From Haloarcula rubripromontorii (GTDB lineage Archaea > Halobacteriota > Halobacteria > Halobacteriales > Haloarculaceae), in assembly GCF_001280425.1 (NCBI RefSeq), contig NZ_LIUF01000001.1:786945-850944 (forward strand): a DNA stretch of 64,000 nucleotides, given 5' to 3'. The notes beneath the pieces are model-generated. The model worked only from the letters and a program-made list of their open reading frames with translations. It was not told where the DNA came from and ran no database searches. Shown in pieces: positions 1 through 9,307 of the stretch; positions within the stretch are counted from its first letter, which is position 1; every line of letters starts with the position of its first letter. The translations under genes and the position numbers were made by a program.

Positions 1-1
1 C

Positions 2-3000
2 ATCGACGGAACCATCGGCAAAGACGAGGCAGACGAAGGCGAGGACTCGAAAGACGCAGACGGCGACGGCGCAGGCGACGGGGCGGACGACGACAGCAGG
101 GACGAGGCTGACGAGCAGGCAGGACCGCCGCGCGTCGAACCCGCCGATAAATACCTCCGGGACCTCATCGCCGGCCGGCCGGTGTTCTCCCATCCATCGA
201 AGGCAGGCGGGTTCCGCCTTCGCTACGGCCGGTCGCGCAACCACGGCTTCGCGACAGCCGGCGTCCACCCGGCGACGATGCATCTCGTCGACGATTTCCT
301 CGCGACCGGGACCCAGATCAAGACCGAGCGGCCGGGGAAAGCCGCCGGCGTCGTGCCGGTCGACACCATCGAGGGACCGACCGTCCGCCTCGCTAACGGC
401 GACGTGCGGCGCATCGACGACGCCGAGGAGGCGCTGGCAGTCCGCAACGGCGTCGAGAAGATACTGGACCTGGGCGAGTATCTGGTCAACTACGGCGAGT
501 TCGTCGAGAACAACCATCCACTCGCACCGGCCTCCTACACCGTCGAGTGGTGGGAGCAGGACCTCGACGCCGCCGGCGCGGACGTGCAGGCGATGCAGGA
601 CTCGCCCCACATCGACCTCGCCGACCCGAGCGCCGAGGAAGCCATCGACTGGGCGACCGACTACGACGCCCCGCTGCACCCGAAATACACCTACCTCTGG
701 CACGACGTGAGCGTCGATCAGGTGTGTGCGCTCGCCGACGCCGTCGCGGACGCACAGGTCGCACAGGCCGATGGTGCGTACGCCGACCCGGAGATGGACG
801 GCACAGCGGGCGACGCGTACAGTGACGCCGGCGCGCTCGTCCTGCCACGGAGCGACACCGTCCAGCAGACGCTCGAACACCTGCTCGTCGAGCACACGCA
901 AGACGAGGAGACGATTACGGTCACCGACTGGGTGCCGCTGGTTCGGACGCTTGGGTTCACTCGGACGCTGGAGCGGGACTGGACGCGGGACGACCTCTCC
1001 GAGCGCGCGCTGACCTACGGCGATAGCGAGTCGCTCGACGCAATCGGGGTTGCCGAAGACGCCGAGCGCGAAGACGGGCAGAACGCCATCGAGGCCATCA
1101 ACGAAATCGCGCCGTTTCAGGTCCGTGAGCGAGCCCCGACCCGCATCGGCAACCGGATGGGTCGCCCCGAGAAATCCGAGCGGCGGGACCTCTCGCCGGC
1201 CGTCCACACGCTCAGCCCCATCGGCGAGGCCGGCGGGGCACAGCGGGACGTGGCCAAGGCGACGAAACACGCTGACGGGATGAGCGACACGCCCGGCCAC
1301 GTCGAGGTGGAAATCGCCCGTCGGCGCTGTCCCGACTGCGGGACCGAAACCCACCAGGCGGGCTGTCCCGACTGCGGCGGCACCACCGAGCCGGTGTACG
1401 TCTGTCCCGATTGCGAAGCCGAGGTCGAGCGCGACGAGTCCGGCCGGGCGGAGTGTGCCCGGTGTGAGACGCTCGCCTCGCCGACCCAGTACAAAGTGCT
1501 CGACCTGCAGAAGGCGTATCGGGACGCCTTGCAGAACGTCGGCGAGCGCGAGACGGCCTTCGAGCAACTGAAAGCGGTCAAGGGACTCACCTCCGAGGAG
1601 AAGGTGCCGGAGCCGATCGAAAAGGGCATCCTCCGGGCGAAACACGACGTGTCGGCGTTCAAAGACGGCACGGTCCGCTACGACATGACGGACCTGCCGG
1701 TGACCGCAGTCCGGGCCTCGGAACTGGATGTCTCCGCCGAGCGACTCAGAGGACTGGGCTATACAGAGGACATCCACGGCGACCCGCTGACCCACGACGA
1801 CCAGCTGGTCGAGCTAAAAGTGCAGGACATCGTTCTCTCGGACGGCGCAGCCGAGCATATGCTCCAGACCGCCCGGTTCGTCGACGACCTCCTAGAGCAG
1901 TACTACGGGCTGGAGCGGTTCTACGAGTTCGACGACCGCGAGGATCTCGTCGGCGAACTCGTCTTCGGGATGGCCCCTCACACCAGCGCGGCGACGGTCG
2001 GCCGCGTGGTCGGCTTCACCTCCGCCGCCGTCGGCTACGCACATCCGTACTTCCACGCCGCCAAGCGCCGGAACTGCTTCCACCCGGACACCCGGCTGTG
2101 GTACGAAGACGAGAATGACGACTGGAAATACGGGACCATCGCGGAACTGGTCGAGGAACGGCTGGACGACCCCGAAGAAGACGACTTCGGGACGCTTGTA
2201 CAGGAGCTAGGCGGCGATCTTACCGTGTCATCGCTTGGCGAGAACGGCCCCTGTCGCCAGCCAGTCGACGCCGTCTCGAAACATCCCGCGCCGGACCACC
2301 TCGTCCGAATCGTCGTCGGTGACCGAACGCTCCGGGTCACGCCTGACCACACGATGCTCCGAGCCGGCTCTGACGGCCTCGAGGAGGTCCCGGCCAGCGA
2401 CCTGACTGCCGGTGACGAACTCCCCGCCTACGACGGCGGCGAGACGACGACAATGACGGCACACGGGGAGGACTCGACAGCACCCACTGACGGCGCAGCC
2501 CCGACAGACACCGTCGAAACTGTCGAGTACGTCGAAAGCGATGTCGACCACGTCTACTGTCTCACGGTCGCCGACACACACCGGGTGGCCGTCGAAGGCA
2601 CCTACGTCGGGCAGTGCGACGGCGACGAGGACTGCGTGATGCTCCTGATGGACGGCCTGCTGAACTTCTCGAAGTCGTACCTCCCGAACCAGCGCGGCGG
2701 CCAGATGGACGCCCCGCTGGTGATGTCCTCGCGTATCGACCCCAGCGAGATCGACGACGAGGCACACAACATGGACATCATGGACGCCTATCCCCGGGAG
2801 TTCTACGAAGCCACCCGCGAGATGAAAGACCCGACCGAGGTCGAGGACGTGATGAAAATCGCCGAGGAGACGCTGGGGACCGACCGCGAGTACACCGAGT
2901 TCCGCCACACCCACGACACGACCAACATCGCCGCCGGGCCGGACCTCTCGGCGTACAAGACGCTCGGCTCGATGGAGGACAAGATGGACGCCCAACTGGA

Positions 3001-3367
3001 GATTTCTCGGAAACTCAGAGCCGTTGTCGAGAGCGACGTGGCCGAGCGCATCATCGAGTACCACTTCCTGCCGGACCTCATCGGGAACCTCCGGGCCTTC
3101 TCCAGACAGGAGGTCCGGTGTCTCGACTGCGGGGAGTCGTTCCGCCGCGCACCCCTGACCGGCGACTGCCGGGAGTGTGGCGGCCGGGTCAACCTCACGG
3201 TCCACGAGGGGTCGGTCAACAAGTACATCGACACGGCCATCCGCGTCGCCGACGAGTTCGGGGCCCGCGACTACACGAAACAGCGGCTCAAGATTTTAGA
3301 GCGGAAAATCGAGTCGGTGTTCGAGAACGACCACAACAAACAGTCGGGCATCGCCGACTTCATGTGA
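2..3367 (+). CDS. polD2: DNA polymerase D large subunit (DP2), 5' end outside window, contains intein
   Basis: Catalytic subunit of the euryarchaeal replicative polymerase PolD. The frame is open from base 2, so the N-terminus lies outside the window; 1121 codons are visible. The first visible stretch (about residues 1-45) is an Asp/Glu/Gly-rich halophile insertion. A cluster of CxxC motifs (CPDCGTE, CPDCGG, CPDCEAE, CARCE) lies near visible residues 440-480. The catalytic motif NCDGDED follows the intein directly (positions 2072-2074 and 2615 onward). A second zinc module (CLDCGESF, CRECGG) lies near the C-terminus. The 180-residue intein must splice out to rebuild the active site. The partner small subunit polD1 is at 22337-23905. 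Confidence is very high from the family-specific motifs. Confidence 0.97.
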   Translation: MDGTIGKDEADEGEDSKDADGDGAGDGADDDSRDEADEQAGPPRVEPADKYLRDLIAGRPVFSHPSKAGGFRLRYGRSRNHGFATAGVHPATMHLVDDFLATGTQIKTERPGKAAGVVPVDTIEGPTVRLANGDVRRIDDAEEALAVRNGVEKILDLGEYLVNYGEFVENNHPLAPASYTVEWWEQDLDAAGADVQAMQDSPHIDLADPSAEEAIDWATDYDAPLHPKYTYLWHDVSVDQVCALADAVADAQVAQADGAYADPEMDGTAGDAYSDAGALVLPRSDTVQQTLEHLLVEHTQDEETITVTDWVPLVRTLGFTRTLERDWTRDDLSERALTYGDSESLDAIGVAEDAEREDGQNAIEAINEIAPFQVRERAPTRIGNRMGRPEKSERRDLSPAVHTLSPIGEAGGAQRDVAKATKHADGMSDTPGHVEVEIARRRCPDCGTETHQAGCPDCGGTTEPVYVCPDCEAEVERDESGRAECARCETLASPTQYKVLDLQKAYRDALQNVGERETAFEQLKAVKGLTSEEKVPEPIEKGILRAKHDVSAFKDGTVRYDMTDLPVTAVRASELDVSAERLRGLGYTEDIHGDPLTHDDQLVELKVQDIVLSDGAAEHMLQTARFVDDLLEQYYGLERFYEFDDREDLVGELVFGMAPHTSAATVGRVVGFTSAAVGYAHPYFHAAKRRNCFHPDTRLWYEDENDDWKYGTIAELVEERLDDPEEDDFGTLVQELGGDLTVSSLGENGPCRQPVDAVSKHPAPDHLVRIVVGDRTLRVTPDHTMLRAGSDGLEEVPASDLTAGDELPAYDGGETTTMTAHGEDSTAPTDGAAPTDTVETVEYVESDVDHVYCLTVADTHRVAVEGTYVGQCDGDEDCVMLLMDGLLNFSKSYLPNQRGGQMDAPLVMSSRIDPSEIDDEAHNMDIMDAYPREFYEATREMKDPTEVEDVMKIAEETLGTDREYTEFRHTHDTTNIAAGPDLSAYKTLGSMEDKMDAQLEISRKLRAVVESDVAERIIEYHFLPDLIGNLRAFSRQEVRCLDCGESFRRAPLTGDCRECGGRVNLTVHEGSVNKYIDTAIRVADEFGARDYTKQRLKILERKIESVFENDHNKQSGIADFM
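2075..2614 (+). other. Mini-intein in the PolD large subunit (180 aa, no endonuclease domain)
   Basis: The intein interrupts the DP2 catalytic motif between N and CDGDED. It starts with Cys (CFHPDTRLWY, block A), has a block-B motif RVTPDH and a block-F motif CLTVADTHRV, and ends GQ before Cys+1. The usual penultimate His and terminal Asn are therefore Gly and Gln. At 180 residues there is no room for a LAGLIDADG endonuclease, and the middle is a Thr/Asp/Ala-rich linker. Inteins at this DP2 position are known from haloarchaea and Pyrococcus, and a P. abyssi DP2 intein ending in Gln has been shown to splice, so this one is probably active. Confidence 0.93.
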
Positions 3368-3482
3368 GTCGTCCCGGGACCGCCCGCAGGACGCCTGACT
3401 GGCGGGGCGTGCCGGCGGGCCTTCCGTGTTCGGGACGGCATTTAAATTCGGACCGCGTTCTCACCTGCTTGCAATCAGGGCG

Positions 3483-3491
3483 AAATATATG
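3483..3491 (+). promoter_or_regulatory. Putative TATA box for the histidine kinase gene
   Basis: AAATATATG is centred about 34 nt upstream of the ATG at 3521, in a GC-rich background. A second AT-rich word, ATTTAAATTC at 3441-3450, could serve a longer leader. Confidence 0.45.
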
Positions 3492-3520
3492 CCGAATTCT
3501 GCTAGAGAGCGAGACAAGAG

Positions 3521-5587
3521 ATGGACAGAGACGTGCTGGTCGTCGACGATGCAGTCGACCCCGGGGTGTACGAGGCGGGCCTCGACCCGGCGTACAGCTA
3601 TTCGCTGGCCGAGACAGTGGACGGCATCGCGCCCTCGTTCGAGCGGGCGGACGTCGTCGTCTACGACCACGGACAGCCGGGGATGGGGGTCCGGGAGCTG
3701 AAAGAGACGGTCCGGGACGCCGGCGGGTCGTCCTACGTGGTCGTCGTGGCCGGGGCCGAGCCGACGCCGGAACTGCTCTCGCTCTCATGTGACGACTACC
3801 TCTACAAACCAGTCGACGGGGCAGCACTCAAGCAGGCAGTCGACCGGGCGATGGCGCTCGGGAACGGCGACCTCCGAGAGGCGGTGTCGCTGACACGGAA
3901 GGCACACGCCGTCGAGACGGCCCTGTCGAGGACGGAACTCGAAGGGAGTCCGGCGTTTCGCCACGCCTGCCGACGGCTCCGTGAGTTAGCGAGACCGGAG
4001 GTCCTGTGTGAACTCGAACGGGTCGACGCAGACGTTCTCTCCGCGCACCTCGGCCTGATACGGGGGGTCTGCGACGGACCGCAGGCGGCGCGGGCTGACG
4101 GCGGACAGGCGGACAGCAGGCGTCCGGAGGCCGGCGACATCAGCCCGTGGAAGTTCCGAGAGGCGGTCGAGAGCGCGGGCCACGCCGTCGTGTTCACGGA
4201 CACCGACGGCGTCATCGAGTACGTCAATCCGGCGTTCGAAGAGTTGACCGGGTACGCCGAGTCGGAAGTCGTCGGCCACACACCGCGAATCCTCAAGTCG
4301 GGTGAACACGACGAGGCCGTCTACGACGATCTGTGGGACACCATCAGTGACGGCGATGTGTGGCGGGGGGAACTGGTCAACGAGCGCCCCGACGGCGAGC
4401 GCTACGTCATCGAACAGACGATTGCACCGCTCCCACGAAACGACGAGCCGCATGGATACGTCGCCATCAACACGGACATCACCGAAAAGCGGCGGCGTGA
4501 AGCGAAGATAGAGGCGCTGCACGAGGCCACACGGGACCTTCTCAGTGCGGACAGGCCGTCGGCGGTCGCCGCCGAGGTCGGGGCGGCCATCGAGTCGATT
4601 CTGGAGTTCCGAATCAACGTGATCCGCGTCCATCGGAACGGGGAGCTACAGCCGTGTCACGTCAACGACAAGGCCGAGCAGTTGCTGTCGGAACGGCCCG
4701 TCTACGAAGTCGGCGAGGGGTTCCCCGGCGAGGCCTTCGCGGACCAACAGGCACAGATGTATACGGATATCCGCGACCACGACGGCGGCACGGCGCTCGA
4801 ACCGGTCGTCTCGTGGCTATATGTCCCAATCGGTGAGTACGGCATCATCAGCGTGGGACAGACGGAGCCGGACGCGTTCGACGAGACCGACCTGAACCTC
4901 GTCCAGATAATCGCGAACAACGCCGAGATTGCCCCCCAGCGGCTCCGCAAGGAGCGGGAGCTACAGCGGGAGAACGACCGGCTCGAACGGTTCGCGAGCA
5001 CCGTCTCACACGACCTCCGAAACCCGCTGCAGGTCGCCAAAGGGACGCTGAGCCAGCTCGACGACTGCACTGCCGGGGTCGACCGGATGCGCCAGGCCCA
5101 CGAACGGATGGAAGAAGTCATCGAAGGCGTGTTGACCCTGACCCGACAGGGGAATCGCGTCGAGGACCCGTCACCGGTTGATCTCAGTGCGATTGCGCGT
5201 GCCTGTTGGACCCACGTCAGCTCCTGTGACACGGAGCTGGTCGTCGAGGTTGACAGCCTCGTCGTTTCCGGGGACGACGCTCGCCTCAAACACCTTTTCG
5301 AGAACCTGTTCCGCAACGCCGTCACGCACGGGCAGGCGTCGACTATCCGGGTCGGGGCACTCGACAACGGGTTTTACGTCGCCGACGACGGGGTCGGGAT
5401 CCCCGCCGAAGAGCGGGACAGTATCTTCGAGAACGGCTACACGACACGTGACGACGGCACGGGGCTCGGCCTGACAATCGTCAAAGAAATTGCGAGCGCG
5501 CACGACTGGGACGTGTCTGTAACCGAAAGCGGGACCGGTGGCGCCCGCTTCGAGTTCGTCACCGCCACGCAGTACAGGGATGAGTGA
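3521..5587 (+). CDS. Receiver-PAS-GAF hybrid sensor histidine kinase
   Basis: This is a soluble two-component sensor of 688 aa with no membrane segment. The order is: receiver domain at 1-115 (VDD acidic pair near residue 9, phosphoacceptor D49 in YDHGQPGM, K96 in LYKP); a helical stretch resembling a HalX-type extension to about 190; PAS at about 208-325 (GVIEYVNPAFEELTGY, then ITEKRRRE); GAF at about 330-480; HisKA with H497 in TVSHDLRNP; and an HATPase domain with FRNAVTHG (N box), DDGVGIP (G1) and GTGLGLTIVKE (G2). All catalytic boxes are intact. The receiver is at the N-terminus of the kinase, an arrangement common in haloarchaea, and the ligand is unknown. The stop overlaps the ATG of a broken kinase remnant. 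Confidence 0.92.
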   Translation: MDRDVLVVDDAVDPGVYEAGLDPAYSYSLAETVDGIAPSFERADVVVYDHGQPGMGVRELKETVRDAGGSSYVVVVAGAEPTPELLSLSCDDYLYKPVDGAALKQAVDRAMALGNGDLREAVSLTRKAHAVETALSRTELEGSPAFRHACRRLRELARPEVLCELERVDADVLSAHLGLIRGVCDGPQAARADGGQADSRRPEAGDISPWKFREAVESAGHAVVFTDTDGVIEYVNPAFEELTGYAESEVVGHTPRILKSGEHDEAVYDDLWDTISDGDVWRGELVNERPDGERYVIEQTIAPLPRNDEPHGYVAINTDITEKRRREAKIEALHEATRDLLSADRPSAVAAEVGAAIESILEFRINVIRVHRNGELQPCHVNDKAEQLLSERPVYEVGEGFPGEAFADQQAQMYTDIRDHDGGTALEPVVSWLYVPIGEYGIISVGQTEPDAFDETDLNLVQIIANNAEIAPQRLRKERELQRENDRLERFASTVSHDLRNPLQVAKGTLSQLDDCTAGVDRMRQAHERMEEVIEGVLTLTRQGNRVEDPSPVDLSAIARACWTHVSSCDTELVVEVDSLVVSGDDARLKHLFENLFRNAVTHGQASTIRVGALDNGFYVADDGVGIPAEERDSIFENGYTTRDDGTGLGLTIVKEIASAHDWDVSVTESGTGGARFEFVTATQYRDE

Positions 5588-5858
5588 ACCAGATGCCGCG
5601 TGCTTCAGGGCACTGTTCGAACACACAAACGACGCTGTCGCCGAGGTCGTCGATGACAAGCCGATACTCCGGGCTATGTTGTTCGGCGACGAGCCGATAG
5701 CCCACCTCAGGCACAGCACCGGACTGGGACTGGGGCTGACGAAGTGGATACTGGCCTGTAACGGCGGGGACCTCGCCTATGATAGGCATAACGGGCGAAC
5801 GACGCTCACACTCCGGGTGCCGCTCACCGCGGAGTTCGGTGTCGGCGGCGACGACTGA
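5580..5858 (+). pseudogene. Internally deleted histidine-kinase remnant
   Basis: The ATG at 5580 overlaps the stop of the upstream kinase. The 92-aa product begins like a haloarchaeal PAS domain (FRALFEHTNDAVAEVVDD, then KPI) and switches after about 28 residues to the C-terminal half of a kinase ATPase domain (DEPIAHLRHSTGLGLGLTKW, then ILACNGG). The rest of the PAS domain, HisKA and the N/G1 boxes are missing. I read it as a kinase gene that lost its middle by an in-frame deletion. The frame is open and may be translated, but it cannot be a working kinase. Confidence 0.7.
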
Positions 5859-5909
5859 GACCGGACCTCTCATGGCGACTGACGGGCGCGTGACAGCCGT
5901 CCGACGGGT

Positions 5910-5918
5910 GTTTTTGCC
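5910..5918 (+). promoter_or_regulatory. Putative promoter element for the gene at 5940
   Basis: A TTTTTGCCC-type element is centred about 26 nt before the ATG at 5940, the spacing expected for a leaderless haloarchaeal transcript. Similar elements precede polD1 (22307-22315) and the XPD-type helicase. Confidence 0.4.
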
Positions 5919-5939
5919 CGTGGCGGTCCTGTCACGGGT

Positions 5940-6155
5940 ATGGCCTCGTCCCGCGATTCAGCACCGCCGTTCGACTCCGGGGACCGGTCGGGTTCCCCGT
6001 CACCATCGCCCCGGCAGACGCCCAGCACGATCTATCAGATACAGATCGCGCTGTTGCGCTCACAGGTAGCGACACTGGAAACCGCGCTCGAACAGGAACG
6101 CGAACACCGTCAGGCTGTCGTCGATCGGTACGAGCGCCTTCTCCACGGGGAATAG
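5940..6155 (+). CDS. Small coiled-coil protein, haloarchaeal hypothetical
   Basis: The product has 71 aa. The N-terminal third is Ser/Pro-rich and probably disordered. The C-terminal part (LLRSQVATLETALEQERE, then HRQAVVDRYERLL) is a clear amphipathic coiled coil, suggesting a homo- or hetero-oligomer. There is no enzymatic motif. The start fits a TTTTTGCCC element 26 nt upstream. I recognise the pattern as a small protein type common in haloarchaea but know no function. Confidence 0.7.
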   Translation: MASSRDSAPPFDSGDRSGSPSPSPRQTPSTIYQIQIALLRSQVATLETALEQEREHRQAVVDRYERLLHGE

Positions 6156-6186
6156 CCCGCGACTAGCTGTCGGAAAATCCGTTGTG

Positions 6187-7773
6187 TTACTCGTCGCCGA
6201 GTTCGACGTAGGTCGTCTCGATGATGCGGCTGTCACCGTTGAGCCGCTCGATGATGTCCTGTGGCGGCTGTTCGTCGAGATTGTAGACAGACAGGGCCTC
6301 CCCGCCGATGGTTTCGCGGCCGTTGAACATCCCGGCGATGTTGATGTCGGCCTCGCCCAGCACCGTGCCGATGAAGCCGATGGTGCCCGGCTCGTCACGG
6401 TTCCGGACGACCAGCATGTGGCCGTGGGGGACGGCCTCGATACGGTGGTCGTCGATACGGACGATTCGGGGTTCCTCGCCGCCGAACTGAGTCCCACAGA
6501 CCGAGACGGATTCCTCGCCGTCGGAGACGGTGACGGTGATGAGGCTCTGGTAGTCCTCGGAGGTGCGGGTCTTGGACTCGGTCACGTCGATGCCCCGGTC
6601 TTCGGCAATCTGCGGGGCGTTGACGGCGTTGACCTGCAAATCAGAGGGGGCGAACACGCCCTTCAGGGCGCTCGCGGTGACGTACTCTACGTCCTGCTCG
6701 GCGATGTCGCCCGCGTAGGTGACCTGCACTTCGGACATGTGCCCGCCGAAAAGCTGGACGGCGATGCGGCCGGCGGTGTCGGCGAGGTCGAGATACGGAC
6801 CGACCTGCTTGAACGTCGCCTCGTCGAGCGACGGCGCGTTCAGGGCGTTCGCGACGGGCTGGCCGTTGGCCGCGGCGATGATCTGATCGGCCGTGGAGGT
6901 GGCGACGTTCTCCTGTGCCGCCTCCGTCGACGCGCCCAGGTGCGGCGTGACGATGATGTCCTCGACGTCGAGCAGCGGGCTGTCCTCGGGGAGGGGTTCC
7001 TCGCCGAACACGTCGAGCGCTGCGCCCTTCAGGACGCCGTCCTCGACGGCCTCGGCGAGCGCCGGCTCGTCGATGATGCCGCCGCGGGCGCAGTTGACAA
7101 CGTAACCGCCCTCGAGTTCGGCGAGTTCCTCCTCGCCGATCATGTTCTCGGTTTCGGGGGTCAGCGGCGTGTGGATAGTGATGAAATCGGACTTGGCGAG
7201 GCAGTCTTCGAGGTCGTCGACCAGCTCCGCGCCGAACTGGTCGGCGCGCTCCTGGCTGATGTAGGGGTCGAACGTGACGATGTCCATACCCAGGCTGCCG
7301 AGCCGCTTTGCGACCTGCTGGCCGACGCGGCCGAAGCCGACGACGCCCAGCGTCTTGTTGTTGACCTCCGTGCCGAGGAACTCGCCTTTGGCCCATTCGC
7401 CGCTTTTCAGGCGGTCGTGGGCCTGCGGGATGGAGCGAGCAGTGGCAAACGCCATTGCGACGGAGTGTTCGGCGGCGGCGCGGACGTTACCTTCGGGGGC
7501 ATTGGCGACGATGACGCCGTGGTCTGTCGCGGCGTCGATGTCGATGTTGTCCACACCGATGCCGGCCCGACCGACGATGATGAGGTCGGGCGCGGCGGCG
7601 AACACCTCTTCGGTGACTTCGGTGCCCGAGCGGACGATCAGCGCGTTCGCGTCGGCCACTGCGTCGAGGAGCGCGTCGCCCTCGACCTCGTAGGCTGTTT
7701 CGACATCGTGGCCCGCCTCACGGAGTCGCGTGAGACCGGCGTCGGCGATAGGGTCCGTGACGAGTACCTTCAT
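6187..7773 (-). CDS. serA: D-3-phosphoglycerate dehydrogenase
   Basis: It catalyses the first step of serine synthesis, 3-phosphoglycerate to 3-phosphohydroxypyruvate with NAD+. At 528 aa it is the long form of the enzyme: substrate/nucleotide-binding domains at 1-315 with Rossmann motif VVGFGRVGQQ and the catalytic His in TPHLGAST; an intervening allosteric substrate-binding domain at about 320-450; and a C-terminal ACT domain (HMLVVRNRDEPGTIGFIGTV) that normally binds serine for feedback control. serB, for the last step of the pathway, lies 18 kb away and is not co-transcribed. Confidence 0.96.
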   Translation of the reverse strand: MKVLVTDPIADAGLTRLREAGHDVETAYEVEGDALLDAVADANALIVRSGTEVTEEVFAAAPDLIIVGRAGIGVDNIDIDAATDHGVIVANAPEGNVRAAAEHSVAMAFATARSIPQAHDRLKSGEWAKGEFLGTEVNNKTLGVVGFGRVGQQVAKRLGSLGMDIVTFDPYISQERADQFGAELVDDLEDCLAKSDFITIHTPLTPETENMIGEEELAELEGGYVVNCARGGIIDEPALAEAVEDGVLKGAALDVFGEEPLPEDSPLLDVEDIIVTPHLGASTEAAQENVATSTADQIIAAANGQPVANALNAPSLDEATFKQVGPYLDLADTAGRIAVQLFGGHMSEVQVTYAGDIAEQDVEYVTASALKGVFAPSDLQVNAVNAPQIAEDRGIDVTESKTRTSEDYQSLITVTVSDGEESVSVCGTQFGGEEPRIVRIDDHRIEAVPHGHMLVVRNRDEPGTIGFIGTVLGEADINIAGMFNGRETIGGEALSVYNLDEQPPQDIIERLNGDSRIIETTYVELGDE

Positions 7774-7920
7774 ACCGAATCGAACTTACTGGGGCGGCAT
7801 AACGCTTGTTTTCTCCGTCCGAGCAACTACGTGCGAGCACTCCGGCCGGAGCGGTCGCGCCGCTGCTAGGGTGGCCTGCTGAGCGGGATCTTCAGTGAAA
7901 AGGAATCGACTGAGCGGGAC

Positions 7921-8088
7921 CTATCGCCAGGCCGGGAGCGAGGCAGCGTCTGAGAGCGGGGTTGTGAGATAGGCGTCGTCTCGGGTCACGTCAGCGAGGA
8001 TAAACTGGTCCGTTGGACCCTTTTCGACGGATGCCATGATGTCTCCATCCGCGGCCATCTCGACCGGAGCGACAGGTTCCGACTCCAT
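7921..8088 (-). CDS. Small conserved haloarchaeal protein
   Basis: The product is 55 aa, starts MESEPVAPVEMAADGDIMAS, contains GPTDQFILADVTRDDAY and ends SLPAWR. A strong TATA-like box at 8111-8122 lies 28 nt upstream of the ATG, which fits a leaderless mRNA and supports the call. I recall very similar short proteins in other haloarchaea (possibly the family labelled DUF7556, not certain). There is no known fold or function. Confidence 0.75.
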   Translation of the reverse strand: MESEPVAPVEMAADGDIMASVEKGPTDQFILADVTRDDAYLTTPLSDAASLPAWR

Positions 8089-8461
8089 GCATGATAATAT
8101 GTAACAACCCTATAAAAATTTAGCGAAACCCAGAGAAGGGAGTGGTATGACGCTGGGCCAACTGTCTGACAATAGTTCGTGTCCTGTCAGGACTGGCGTG
8201 AGCGGGGGAGTAGGTCGGCACAGTTAGAGCCTGATATCTCAACCAATAGCAGTTGAGAAGTGATTTCTGCTCACGCGCAGAGACGCGATATCGATATGGC
8301 AAAAGACATAGTCGTTGCCGAGACAGCACGGTCTCTCGGTTTCCGGGATAGCGCCTGCACGGTCGTCAGGGATAGCCGATGGCCCTACAGCGTTCTACCC
8401 GAATGTCGAAAACGGACGGATGTTAAGGACTTAGTAGATGCGGGAAGGAAGTTCTGGCAGT
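8089..8461. other. Intergenic region without a supported gene
   Basis: This 373-bp divergent spacer holds the minus-strand TATA box above and the start region of the CBS gene. An open frame from 8275 runs into the CBS gene in another frame, but its codon pattern and basic, Arg-rich product are unlike real genes here. I see no tRNA, repeat or clear RNA structure. Confidence 0.5.
8111..8122 (-). promoter_or_regulatory. TATA box of the small gene at 7921-8088
   Basis: On the minus strand the box reads TAAATTTTTATA, centred 28 nt before the ATG at 8088. It is one of the clearest core promoters in the window. Confidence 0.65.
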
Positions 8462-9307
8462 ATGAACGTCGCAGACGCTATGACGCCACGCTCGGAGGTC
8501 GTCACGGTCACGATACCCGGGACCCGTGATGACGCACTGGAGTACCTCCAGGAGCAGGCCTTCTCGTCGGTCCCAGTTATCAAGGAAACCGACGAGGGCG
8601 AAGAGTTCAGAGGGATTATTTCGCGCGATGCACTCATCGAGAGCCCCGACGAGGACCAGCTCGCCCTGCTCGTCGAGGAAGTCCCGGCGATCAGCGAGGA
8701 CACATCTATCGAGGCCGCTGCACGGATGATGGTCGAAGACGGCGAACGTCGCCTGCCTATCGTCGACGGCCAGCTCAAAGGCATCATCACAGTGACCGAC
8801 GTGATTCGGTCTATCGCCAACGGCGACGTCGACGGCGACCAGATCGTCGGCGACCTCGCCAACCGAGACATCAACTGCGTGTACGAGGGGACGCCCCTGA
8901 CCGTCGCCGAGCGGGAACTCTCCCACGCGAACGTCCCCTACGGCGTCGTTCTCGACGACGACGGCGATATGTCGGGGATGCTCACTGAGGTCGACATCAT
9001 CGCGGTCGCCCGCGTCGTCGAGGGCGAAGACGACACCGGCGACTCCATCGCCAACCAGGACGACGACTGGGCCTGGGAAGGCATCAAAGCCGTCGGCGGC
9101 CGGTACATGCCCACTCGCAACGTCGAGCTCCCCGTCGAACCCGTCAGCGAATTCATGACCGCCGATGTCGTGACGGTGAACAAGCGCCGCACCGCCGAGG
9201 AGGCGGCACAGCTGATGATCGAACACGACATCGAACAGATCCCGCTGCTGTCCGGTGACGAACTCACCGGCATCGTCCGGGATATCGACCTGCTGCGAGG
9301 CCTATGA
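8462..9307 (+). CDS. Four-CBS-domain regulatory protein
   Basis: The product has 281 aa and consists of two tandem CBS pairs (about 1-120 and 130-281). Each CBS motif has the usual DVMTP/TPxxxV entry (MNVADAMTPRSEVVTV, NRDINCVYEGTPLTV, VSEFMTADVVTV). CBS pairs bind adenine nucleotides or S-adenosyl compounds, but no effector domain is attached, so the target is unknown. The ATG at 8462 matches the start of the first CBS domain, better than an in-frame upstream start at 8438. The stop overlaps the start of glyS by 4 nt (ATGA), so the two are translationally coupled. Confidence 0.9.
   Translation: MNVADAMTPRSEVVTVTIPGTRDDALEYLQEQAFSSVPVIKETDEGEEFRGIISRDALIESPDEDQLALLVEEVPAISEDTSIEAAARMMVEDGERRLPIVDGQLKGIITVTDVIRSIANGDVDGDQIVGDLANRDINCVYEGTPLTVAERELSHANVPYGVVLDDDGDMSGMLTEVDIIAVARVVEGEDDTGDSIANQDDDWAWEGIKAVGGRYMPTRNVELPVEPVSEFMTADVVTVNKRRTAEEAAQLMIEHDIEQIPLLSGDELTGIVRDIDLLRGL

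Noticed and set aside
2228-3205. 325-aa minus-strand frame across the intein and PolD core
   Set aside because: Antisense shadow; the plus-strand frame contains the intein and PolD motifs.
6184-7869. 561-aa open frame on the plus strand opposite serA
   Set aside because: It mirrors serA codons (GC-rich third positions keep the opposite strand open) and its Val/Asp/Gly/Arg-rich product has no domain; serA is unmistakable.
8260-8529. Plus-strand frame between the small gene and the CBS gene
   Set aside because: It runs into the CBS gene in another frame and encodes a basic Arg-rich product unlike real proteins here.
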